This document shows, in pieces, positions 1-6,594 of a stretch of DNA of 9,395 nucleotides. Position 1 is the stretch's first letter; each line of letters begins with the position of its first letter. The translations under genes were made by a program, and so were the position numbers. This stretch comes from an uncultured Hyphomicrobiales bacterium (GTDB lineage Bacteria; Pseudomonadota; Alphaproteobacteria; Rhizobiales; Aestuariivirgaceae): NCBI GenBank assembly GCA_903930095.1, contig CAIYXE010000348.1, positions 1 through 9,395 on the forward strand, in the 5' to 3' direction. The notes under the pieces are model-generated. The model saw nothing but the letters and a program-made list of their open reading frames with translations. It did no database searches and had not been told where the DNA came from.

Positions 1-1409
1 CCGGGAAAGGCGGTGGATTCCTCGGCGATCGTGACGATGCCCGGGTTCTGGCCATAGGCCTCGTGGTTCACCCGCTGGAGGAAGCCGATCGCCTCGAGGT
101 TCTCGCGGCCGCCATGCGCATTGGGGATCCACTCGCCCTCCTTGCGCGAATAGTCGAGATAGAGCATCGAGGCCACTGCATCGACGCGCAATCCGTCCAC
201 ATGGTAGCGCTCCAGCCAGAACAGGGCGTTGTTGAGGAGGAAGCCCGCCACTTCGCGCCTGCCGAAATTGTAGATCGCGGTGTTCCAGTCCGGATGATAG
301 CCCTGGCGGGGGTCTGCATGCTCATAAAGTGCGGTGCCGTCAAACAACGCCAGGCCATGCTCGTCGGTCGGAAAATGGGCGGGAACCCAGTCGAGGATGA
401 CCCCAATCCCCGCCTGGTGCGCGCGGTCGATGAACTGCGCGAAGCCCCGGGGGTCGCCGAAGCGTGAGGTTGGCGCGAAGAGACCCGTGGGCTGGTAGCC
501 CCAGGACGGGTCGAAGGGGTGCTCGCTGACGGGCAGCAGCTCGACATGGGTGAAACCCATCTCCGCCACATAGGGGATCAGCGTGTCCGCCAGTTCGCCA
601 TAGCTCAGGAAACCGCCGTCATCACGCCGCCGCCAGGAGCCGAGGTGCACCTCATAGATGGCCATCGGCTCGCGGCGCGCATCGCGGCGTTTCCGGTCTG
701 CCAGATAGGCGTCATCGGTCCAGGCGAAATCATCCGTGCGGGCCACCTTGGAGGCTGTCTTCGGCCGCATCTCGGCGGCAAAGCCCAGGGGATCGCTCTT
801 CAGCGGCAGGCGCTTTCCGGCGGCGTCCAGCAGCTCGTATTTGTAGCACTGGCCCTCCGCAGCGCCGGGAACGAAGATTTCCCACACGCCCGTGTCGCGG
901 CGTTTCCGCATCACATGGCGGCGGCCGTCCCAGCTGTTGAAGTCGCCCACCACGGACACCCGGGAGGCATTGGGGGCCCACACGGCGAAATGCACGCCCG
1001 CGTGGCCTTCATGGCGCATCGGGTGGGCGCCCAGCCTGTCATGCAGGCGAAGATGGTTGCCCTCACCGATATAGTAGTCGTCGAGCGGCCCCAGCACGGG
1101 GCCCAGCAGATAGGCATCCTCCACCGTCCATTCGCCTGAGGCATTGCGGGCGCGGTAGACGAGCGGTTGCCGGTCCTTCACCGGAACGGGACCCTCGAAG
1201 AAGCCTGCGCCGTGGCGGAGGTCCAGCAGGGTCAGCTTGCCGCCGTCCTCTGCCAAGACCTCCAGTTCCGCCGCACCCGGCACGAAGGCGCGCGCCACCC
1301 AGAGGGTGCCGGTGTGATGAAGGCCCAGCACCGCGAAGGGATCGCCGTGGTGGCCCGAGACGATGGCCTCGATCTCGGCGGCGTTCGTCTTCCAGTCGGG
1401 ATCGGCCAT
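1..1409 (-). CDS. glgB: 1,4-alpha-glucan branching enzyme GlgB, N-terminal 469 codons (3' end off window)
   Basis: This enzyme cuts alpha-1,4-glucan chains and rejoins the piece in alpha-1,6 linkage, making the branch points of glycogen in the cytoplasm. The reading frame is open from the ATG at 1409 to the window edge. In order it shows an N-terminal beta-sandwich (about residues 15-115), a CBM48 domain (about 135-230, with FAVWAPNA and GDFNSWDG), and the start of the GH13 barrel. Conserved region I is DWVPAHF (340-346). GLRVDAV places the catalytic nucleophile at Asp410, and AEEST places the acid/base at Glu463. Their spacing of 53 matches E. coli Asp405/Glu458. The family is about 730 residues long, so roughly 260 residues, including the third catalytic Asp and the C-terminal beta domain, lie off the left edge. 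A GGAG lies 13 bases before the start, a rather long gap. It is downstream of glgP on the same strand, 160 bases apart. Function is secure; completeness cannot be judged. Confidence 0.96.
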   Translation of the reverse strand, partial: MADPDWKTNAAEIEAIVSGHHGDPFAVLGLHHTGTLWVARAFVPGAAELEVLAEDGGKLTLLDLRHGAGFFEGPVPVKDRQPLVYRARNASGEWTVEDAYLLGPVLGPLDDYYIGEGNHLRLHDRLGAHPMRHEGHAGVHFAVWAPNASRVSVVGDFNSWDGRRHVMRKRRDTGVWEIFVPGAAEGQCYKYELLDAAGKRLPLKSDPLGFAAEMRPKTASKVARTDDFAWTDDAYLADRKRRDARREPMAIYEVHLGSWRRRDDGGFLSYGELADTLIPYVAEMGFTHVELLPVSEHPFDPSWGYQPTGLFAPTSRFGDPRGFAQFIDRAHQAGIGVILDWVPAHFPTDEHGLALFDGTALYEHADPRQGYHPDWNTAIYNFGRREVAGFLLNNALFWLERYHVDGLRVDAVASMLYLDYSRKEGEWIPNAHGGRENLEAIGFLQRVNHEAYGQNPGIVTIAEESTAFP

Positions 1410-1449
1410 CTCGCGATCAGTGCTCCATCAGAGTTCCCCTCCCCCTTGT

Positions 1450-1470
1450 GGGGAGGGGCAGGGGTGGGGG
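1450..1470 (+). other. G-quadruplex motif in left repeat arm
   Basis: Four uninterrupted G runs of 4, 4, 4 and 5 are separated by loops of A, CA and T. This fits the canonical intramolecular G-quadruplex pattern with up to four tetrads and very short loops. It lies on the plus strand, which is the template strand for glgP-glgB transcription. Folding in the cell is inferred from the pattern only. Confidence 0.6.
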
Positions 1471-1513
1471 TGACGCCGGAGCGTTGAATTCATCAACCAA
1501 CCTCGTGGCACGA

Positions 1514-1534
1514 CCCCCACCCCTACCCCTCCCC
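1514..1534 (-). other. G-quadruplex motif in right repeat arm (transcript sense)
   Basis: Read on the minus strand, four G runs (4, 4, 4, 5) are separated by loops of A, TA and T. This mirrors the motif in the left arm. Being in the sense of the glgP-glgB transcript, it could fold in the mRNA just after the glgP stop codon. Folding in the cell is inferred from the pattern only. Confidence 0.6.
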
Positions 1535-1569
1535 ACAGGGGGGAGGGGGAATCATGCGGCACGTCTCCG

Positions 1570-4023
1570 TTAATTTGTACCGGCAACAGGAACGTTCCAG
1601 ATCTCCCGGGCATATTCGCGGATGGTGCGGTCGGAAGAGAACCAGCCCATGCTCACCGTATTGAGGATTGTCTTGTGCGTCCAGTCTTCCGTCTGCCGCC
1701 AGATCTCCGCCACCTGGCGCTGGGCCGCGGCAAAGGCCTCGAAATCGGCCGCCACCATGAACCAGTCACCATTGTAGAGAGAGTCGATGATCGGCCTGTA
1801 GCGGCCCGCATCGTCGGGCGAGAACACGCCCGAGGCCAGCTGGGCCAGCACATCGCGCAAGTGGGGCGAGGCCTCGATCGCGGCGCGGGCGTCATGGCCT
1901 GTCCGCCGCTTCCGCTCAACGTCATCGGCGGTAAGCCCGAAGATCACGATGTTGTCGCGGCCCACATGCTCCATGATCTCGATATTGGCGCCGTCCAGCG
2001 TGCCGATGGTGAGCGCCCCGTTCAGCGCGAACTTCATGTTGCCGGTGCCGGAGGCTTCCATGCCTGCCGTCGAGATCTGCTCGGAGAGGTCGGCGGCGGG
2101 CACGATCACCTCCGCCAGGCTGACATTGTAGTTGGGAATGAACACCACCTTCAGCAGCCCGCGGATGGCGGGATCATTGTTCACAACCTGCGCCACATCG
2201 TTGATGAGCTTGATGATAAGCTTGGCCTGCGCATAGCTGGGCGCCGCCTTGCCGGCGAAGATCTTGACGCGGGGCACCCAGGGCTTGTCCGGGTGGGCGC
2301 GCATGGCGTTGTAGAGGGCGATCGTCTCCAGGATGTTCATCAACTGGCGCTTGTATTCGTGGATGCGCTTCACCTGGACGTCGAACATGGCGGCGGGATC
2401 GACCCTGATCCCCATGCGCGCGGCGATGAGGTTGGCAAGCTCTTCCTTGTTGTGCCGCTTGATGGCGGAGAAGCGCTGGCGGAAACCCGCATCCGTGGCG
2501 AAGCGCTTGGCCTCGGCAAGCCGTCCGGCATCGTCGAGCACTGATTGACCGATGCTCTCATCCAGAAGGGCGGCGAGCTGCGGGTTGGCGCCCAGCAGCC
2601 AGCGCCGCGGCGTGATGCCATTGGTCTTGTTGTTGATGCGGCCGGGGTAGAGCGTGTTGAGATCGCGGAATACGCTCTGCTTCATCAGCGAGGTGTGGAG
2701 TGCCGAGACGCCGTTGATCGAGTGCGAGCCGGCAAAGGCGAGCTGGCCCATGCGCACGCGCCGTCCGTTGTGCTCATCGATGAGCGAGACGGAGGCGAGG
2801 AACTCGGCCGTGCAGTCCGGCCGCTTCTGCGCATCGGCGATGAGGCGCGCGTTGATCTGGTAGATGATCTGCATGTGGCGCGGCAGCACATGCTCGAACA
2901 GGTGGACGGGCCAGCTTTCCAGCGCCTCCGGCAGCAGCGTGTGGTTGGTATAGCCGATCGCGCCCCTTGTGATCTCCCAGGCTTCGTCCCAGTCGAAGCC
3001 GTGGTTGTCGACGAGAATGCGCATAAGCTCCGCCACGGCGATTGCCGGGTGCGTGTCGTTGAGCTGGATCGCCACCTTCTCTGCCAGCGAATGCACCTCG
3101 CCATGTTGCTGCATGTGGCGGCGGATGATGTCCTGCAGGGAGGCGGAGGTGAAGAAATACTCCTGCCGGAGCCTCAGCTCCTGCCCGGCGGCGGTCGAGT
3201 CGGCGGGATAGAGCACGCGGGTGATGATCTCCGCCTTGTTGCTCTCGGCGAGCGCTGCGGCATAGTCGCCGCTGTTAAAGGCGTCGAGGCGGATCGGGTC
3301 CATGGCGCGGGCCGTCCACAGCCTGAGGGTGTTGACCCGCTTGCCGCGCCAGCCGACGACCGGCGTGTCACAGGCGGAGGCTACGAGCTTTTCCGCGGGC
3401 TTCCACTTCCGCTGCTGGCGGTTGCCGGTCTCGATGCCCGACACCACCTGGCCGCCGAAGCCGATCTCATAGGCCGCCTCGCGCCGCCCGAATTCCCAGG
3501 GATTGCCATGTTCGAGCCAGTTCTCCGGCAGCTCCACCTGCCAGCCGTCCTTGATCTTCTGGCGGAACAGGCCGTGGTTGTAGCGGATGCCATAGCCATA
3601 GGCGGGAATGCCGAGGCTTGCCATGCTCTCCATGAAACAGGCCGCCAGCCGCCCCAGCCCGCCATTGCCCAGTGCGGCATCCGGTTCGAGGGCTTCGACG
3701 AGGTCGATGTCGACGTTGAGGTCCTGCAGCGCCTTGGTGAAGGCGCCGTTGAGCTCAAGGTTGTTCAGCGCGTCGCGCAGCAGCCTGCCGATCAGGAACT
3801 CGAGCGAGAGGTAATAGACGCGCTTGGCCTTGGCCTGGTAGGCGGCCCTGGTTGATTCCATCCAACGGTCGATGATGCGGTCACGCAGCGCCAGCACCGT
3901 GGCGTTGAGCCAGTCGTGGCGCTTGGCCACTGCGGGGTCCTTGCCGATCGCGTAGGTGAGTTTCGCGAGGATTTCGGCACGGATCGTCTCAGGGTCGGAA
4001 GCGCGCGGGGCGGGGGTGTTCAT
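1570..4023 (-). CDS. glgP: Glycogen/maltodextrin phosphorylase GlgP
   Basis: It releases glucose-1-phosphate from the ends of glycogen using phosphate and pyridoxal phosphate (GT35 family), in the cytoplasm. The protein has 817 residues, matching the usual length of about 815. Recognisable blocks are YYLSLEFLIGR (near residue 70), the glycine-rich ALGNGGLGRLAACF, QLNDTHPAIAVAELMR, RVKIFAGKAAPSY, and the cofactor block EASGTGNMKF, where the PLP Schiff-base lysine is Lys664. TIGTLDGANIEI follows. The ATG at 4023 is preferred over a TTG 51 bases upstream because it gives family length and a typical N-terminus; an AGAAGAA tract lies upstream as a weak ribosome binding site. There is no sign of a eukaryotic-style N-terminal phosphorylation extension. 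It is transcribed toward glgB and probably shares a transcript with it. GlgP and MalP cannot be told apart from sequence alone, but the glgB neighbour favours glycogen. Confidence 0.97.
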   Translation of the reverse strand: MNTPAPRASDPETIRAEILAKLTYAIGKDPAVAKRHDWLNATVLALRDRIIDRWMESTRAAYQAKAKRVYYLSLEFLIGRLLRDALNNLELNGAFTKALQDLNVDIDLVEALEPDAALGNGGLGRLAACFMESMASLGIPAYGYGIRYNHGLFRQKIKDGWQVELPENWLEHGNPWEFGRREAAYEIGFGGQVVSGIETGNRQQRKWKPAEKLVASACDTPVVGWRGKRVNTLRLWTARAMDPIRLDAFNSGDYAAALAESNKAEIITRVLYPADSTAAGQELRLRQEYFFTSASLQDIIRRHMQQHGEVHSLAEKVAIQLNDTHPAIAVAELMRILVDNHGFDWDEAWEITRGAIGYTNHTLLPEALESWPVHLFEHVLPRHMQIIYQINARLIADAQKRPDCTAEFLASVSLIDEHNGRRVRMGQLAFAGSHSINGVSALHTSLMKQSVFRDLNTLYPGRINNKTNGITPRRWLLGANPQLAALLDESIGQSVLDDAGRLAEAKRFATDAGFRQRFSAIKRHNKEELANLIAARMGIRVDPAAMFDVQVKRIHEYKRQLMNILETIALYNAMRAHPDKPWVPRVKIFAGKAAPSYAQAKLIIKLINDVAQVVNNDPAIRGLLKVVFIPNYNVSLAEVIVPAADLSEQISTAGMEASGTGNMKFALNGALTIGTLDGANIEIMEHVGRDNIVIFGLTADDVERKRRTGHDARAAIEASPHLRDVLAQLASGVFSPDDAGRYRPIIDSLYNGDWFMVAADFEAFAAAQRQVAEIWRQTEDWTHKTILNTVSMGWFSSDRTIREYAREIWNVPVAGTN

Positions 4024-4084
4024 GTCAGTTTCTTCTGGTCCATCGCTGTGTGCGCCGCGCCGGGACGGGCGCAATGCTGAAGCC

Positions 4085-4132
4085 TTTAGAATTATTCACC
4101 CGAAATGACGCAAACAAGACATATCTGGGTGA
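4085..4132 (-). promoter_or_regulatory. Candidate glgP promoter with short inverted repeat
   Basis: This is the most AT-rich patch in the window, lying 60-110 bases before the glgP start. On the minus strand, TTGTTT (4117-4112) and TAATTC (4094-4089) are 17 bases apart. An overlapping alternative is TTGCGT (4113-4108) with TCTAAA (4090-4085), also 17 apart. Both match the sigma-70 consensus only partly. TCACCC (4096-4101) and GGGTGA (4127-4132) form a 6-base inverted repeat flanking the -35 region, a possible but unproven operator. Read-through from the transporter gene upstream remains an alternative source of glgP transcripts. Confidence 0.3.
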
Positions 4133-4144
4133 GAGCCCTTCTGC

Positions 4145-5023
4145 TCACGCCTGGCTGATCGACATGGTGGCAACGGCACCGACGATCAGCGCCAGCCCGA
4201 ACCATTGGCCGGGCGAGACCTTCTCCTTGAGGAAGATCATGGCGAGGATCACCGACATCGCCCCATAGGCCGAGATGCCGACGCCGGCGAATTCCTTGCC
4301 GGGAAGGTGGCCGGAGGCATTGACGGCGATCACCCCCAGCACGTCCAGCCCGCCCATGATGAAGATGCCTTTCCAGTGCGCACGGGTGAGCGGCGCATGC
4401 TTGCCCTCGCTGATCATGAAGGGAAGGATGGTGACGAGCGCCGTCGCACGTGACAGCCAGGTGGCCTCGCTTTCGCCCACCGTCACCGCGGCATGCTGCC
4501 CCAGCACGATGGACGAGGAATAGCCCAGCACCGCCATGGCGGCGAACAGCAGCAGCGTCGGCATCTTGCCGGGTTCGACCGCATTGATGCCGCCATCCTC
4601 GGTGCCGGAACGCGCCACGATGACAGCACCGATGAGTGTCGCTGCGACACAGCCCCATTGGAGTGGTGTCGGATCGAGACCATTGACGACGCCCCACAGC
4701 ACCGCCAGCACCGGATAGCCCGCGGTGATCGGCCCGACGAGGGACACGGGCCCAAGGCTGAAGGCCTTGAACAGCCCGCCCACGCCAAAGCCATAGGCAA
4801 GGCCCAGCACGAAGCCGGACATCAGCTGCTCGCCCGTGGCATTCCAGATCGTGCCGAGATAGACGACGTAGAACGACAGCAGGATGCCGCCCGACACCAT
4901 GACCAGGGCCGCCATGCGGAAAGCCCCGATGCGGGCCGCCAGCGACCGGGCGATCAGGTCGTGAACCGACCAGCACAGGGCGGCGAAAACGCCGAACAGC
5001 ACGGCAAGCATCGTTGCGGTCAT
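4145..5023 (-). CDS. EamA/DMT-superfamily membrane transporter
   Basis: This is an inner-membrane permease of the drug/metabolite transporter superfamily, whose members move small molecules such as amino acids, sugars or other metabolites; the substrate cannot be read from sequence. The 292-residue protein has about ten hydrophobic segments (roughly 5-25, 36-58, 68-86, 92-111, 119-137, 154-173, 188-205, 217-236, 246-264, 270-290), that is, two tandem EamA repeats of five helices. The first repeat ends with the typical GPVSLVGPITAGYPVLAVLW and the second with SVILAMIFLKEKVSPGQW, the usual helix 9/10 junction. The first ATG at 5023 has a GGAGG only one base away, unusually close. The next ATG, at 5011 (Met5), lies 13 bases from it, so the exact start is uncertain by four residues. 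It lies 121 bases upstream of glgP on the same strand and diverges from sdaA. A role in glycogen metabolism is not supported. Confidence 0.9.
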   Translation of the reverse strand: MTATMLAVLFGVFAALCWSVHDLIARSLAARIGAFRMAALVMVSGGILLSFYVVYLGTIWNATGEQLMSGFVLGLAYGFGVGGLFKAFSLGPVSLVGPITAGYPVLAVLWGVVNGLDPTPLQWGCVAATLIGAVIVARSGTEDGGINAVEPGKMPTLLLFAAMAVLGYSSSIVLGQHAAVTVGESEATWLSRATALVTILPFMISEGKHAPLTRAHWKGIFIMGGLDVLGVIAVNASGHLPGKEFAGVGISAYGAMSVILAMIFLKEKVSPGQWFGLALIVGAVATMSISQA

Positions 5024-5195
5024 CCCTCCCCGGCTGGCAGGACGCCGCCGCGTTCTGGCTTTACAGCATGATTGCCACCCGCCGGAACTGCAAAAGCGTC
5101 ATGCGCCTGCCTGCTGGCACGGCTGACGTTTCCGGCGCAAAAAGCGGCTGACTGGGCTATGCAGCGGGCTACCAGCCATGCTTGGAAAGGTTCCC
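5024..5195. promoter_or_regulatory. Divergent intergenic region between transporter and sdaA
   Basis: The promoters of both divergent genes should lie in these 172 bases, but I cannot place a convincing -35/-10 pair for either. It contains an imperfect direct repeat, CCGGAACTGCAAAAGCG (5083-5099) and CCGGCGCAAAAAGCGG (5132-5147), about 49 bases apart, and a small hairpin-like TGCC-TGCT-GGCA (5108-5119). No small gene or RNA is recognised here. Confidence 0.35.
5184..5190 (+). promoter_or_regulatory. Ribosome binding site that sets the sdaA start
   Basis: GGAAAGG lies five bases before the ATG at 5196. An in-frame ATG at 5178 lies upstream of this site and would put it inside the gene, so 5196 is the better start. 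The protein then begins [10 protein letters not shown], in line with E. coli SdaA, which begins MISLFDMFK. Confidence 0.7.
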
Positions 5196-6584
5196 ATGTT
5201 TCTCTCCGTCTTCGACATGTTCAAGATCGGCATCGGGCCGTCGAGCTCCCATACGGTGGGGCCGATGGTGGCCGCGCGGCGCTTTCTCGACACGGCGGCC
5301 GCGGCATCGCTCCCGCCCGCCGGGCGCCTCACCGTCACGCTGCATGGCTCGCTCGCCTTCACCGGCAAGGGCCACGGCACCGACCGGGCGGTGATTCTGG
5401 GGCTTGCGGGCGAGAAGCCCCAGACCATGGATCCGGACCGGGTGGACGAGGTGCTGCGCCAGATGGCCGAACGCGGCAGCGTGACGATTGCCGGCGCCCA
5501 TGCCATCGCCTTCAACCCGGCGCGCGACGTCATCTTCGACTTCGGCCCGGCGCTGAAGGGCCATGCCAATGGCATGGTGTTCCGCATCCTCGATGAGGGC
5601 AACAACACGCTGCTCTCGGAAACCTATTTCTCGATCGGCGGCGGCTTCGTGCAGACGGAGGCGGAGCGCACGGCCTCCGTCACGGCGGGCAAGGCGGAGA
5701 AGCCGCCGGTGGACGTCCCCTATCCCTTCAGCACCGCCGCCGAAATGCTGGAGATGGGACGCCGCTCCGGCCTTACCGTGGCGGAGATGAAACGCGCCAA
5801 TGAACGTATCACGCAAGGCGCGGAGGAGCTCGACGCCAATCTCGATCGTGTCTGGGCCGCGATGCGCGATTGCATGAACCGCGGCCTGGTGATGACCGGC
5901 ACGCTGCCCGGCGGCCTCAAGGTGAAGCGCCGCGCCGCCGAAATCCATGCCAAGCTGACGGCCGAGCAGGGCAACAACGCCATCCAGCCGCACCAGCTGA
6001 TGGACTGGCTTTCCGTCTATGCCATGGCGGTGAACGAGGAGAATGCCGCAGGCGGCAAGGTCGTGACCGCACCCACCAATGGCGCGGCCGGCGTTATCCC
6101 TGCAACCGTCCGCTACTATCTCGACCATTGCCTGGGGGCCGACCAGAACGGCATCCGCACCTTCCTGCTCGCTGCCGCGGCGATCGGCGGTCTCATCAAG
6201 CACAATGCCTCGATCTCGGGTGCCGAGGTCGGCTGCCAGGGCGAGGTGGGCTCCGCCTCCGCCATGGCTGCCGCGGGGCTGTGCGCGGCACTTGGCGGCA
6301 CCAACGAGCAGGTGGAGAATGCCGCCGAAATCGCACTCGAGCATCACCTTGGCATGACGTGCGATCCGGTGGGCGGCCTCGTGCAGGTGCCCTGCATCGA
6401 ACGCAATGCGTTTGGCGCGGTGAAGGCGGTGACGGCGGCCTCGCTGGCGCTCCGGGGCGATGGCACGCATTTCGTGCCGCTCGACACCTGTGTGGAAACC
6501 ATGCGCCAGACGGGCCTCGACATGAGCGAGCGCTACAAGGAGACGTCCACCGGCGGCCTTGCGGTCAACGTCGTGGAGTGCTGA
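5196..6584 (+). CDS. sdaA: L-serine ammonia-lyase (iron-sulfur L-serine dehydratase)
   Basis: It deaminates L-serine to pyruvate and ammonia in the cytoplasm using an oxygen-sensitive [4Fe-4S] cluster instead of pyridoxal phosphate. The 462-residue protein is a single-chain (type II-like) form. The N-terminal beta domain begins with [13 protein letters not shown] (12-24), and the catalytic alpha domain carries APTNGAAG (292-299). The cluster ligands are Cys347 (in AEVGCQ), Cys389 and Cys400 (in [12 protein letters not shown]). Their spacings of 42 and 11 equal those of the Legionella enzyme as I recall it (343, 385, 396). The last residue is Cys462, corresponding to the C-terminal cysteine that in Legionella folds back onto the active-site cluster as a built-in inhibitor. 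Only ten bases separate it from the acyl-CoA dehydrogenase gene, so the two are probably co-transcribed. All key residues are present. Confidence 0.97.
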   Translation: MFLSVFDMFKIGIGPSSSHTVGPMVAARRFLDTAAAASLPPAGRLTVTLHGSLAFTGKGHGTDRAVILGLAGEKPQTMDPDRVDEVLRQMAERGSVTIAGAHAIAFNPARDVIFDFGPALKGHANGMVFRILDEGNNTLLSETYFSIGGGFVQTEAERTASVTAGKAEKPPVDVPYPFSTAAEMLEMGRRSGLTVAEMKRANERITQGAEELDANLDRVWAAMRDCMNRGLVMTGTLPGGLKVKRRAAEIHAKLTAEQGNNAIQPHQLMDWLSVYAMAVNEENAAGGKVVTAPTNGAAGVIPATVRYYLDHCLGADQNGIRTFLLAAAAIGGLIKHNASISGAEVGCQGEVGSASAMAAAGLCAALGGTNEQVENAAEIALEHHLGMTCDPVGGLVQVPCIERNAFGAVKAVTAASLALRGDGTHFVPLDTCVETMRQTGLDMSERYKETSTGGLAVNVVEC

Positions 6585-6594
6585 ACTTCCGGCC

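Larger units (their letters stand above)
1434..1551. repeat. Inverted pair of GC-rich intergenic repeats between glgP and glgB
   Basis: Two arms of 38 and 39 bases (1434-1471 and 1513-1551) are near-perfect reverse complements, differing by two substitutions and one inserted base, around a 41-base centre. Each arm also folds on itself: its C-rich half (like CCCCTCCCCC) can pair with the adjacent GGGGAGGGG across a TTGT- or CTGT-like loop. In the glgP-glgB transcript direction the element begins about 19 bases after the glgP stop and ends about 24 bases before the glgB start. It could therefore act as an mRNA processing, stability or partial termination element. No T-tract follows, so it is not a classic intrinsic terminator. 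Such CCCCTCCCC-type repeats recur in many alphaproteobacterial genomes, from general knowledge; copy number here is unknown. Confidence 0.85.

Noticed and set aside
1428..1613. 61-codon frame spanning the glgP end and the repeat
   Set aside because: Most of it is translated palindromic repeat (SPLWGGVGVGV-type text), a known false-gene artefact of such repeats.
1675..2544. 289-codon open frame antisense to glgP
   Set aside because: Composition shadow of glgP, with low-complexity His/Gly/Asp-rich content and no family features.
2545..3855. 436-codon open frame antisense to glgP
   Set aside because: It mirrors glgP codons, has no recognisable motif, and the glgP protein is complete and typical.
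4024..4074. Longer glgP starting at a TTG at 4074
   Set aside because: It adds 17 residues not expected in the family and lies close to the candidate promoter; the ATG at 4023 gives the standard length.
4128..4150. GTGAG/CTCAC hairpin at the transporter stop codon as a terminator
   Set aside because: The stem is only five bases, with a ten-base loop and no T-run, so it is within chance expectation.
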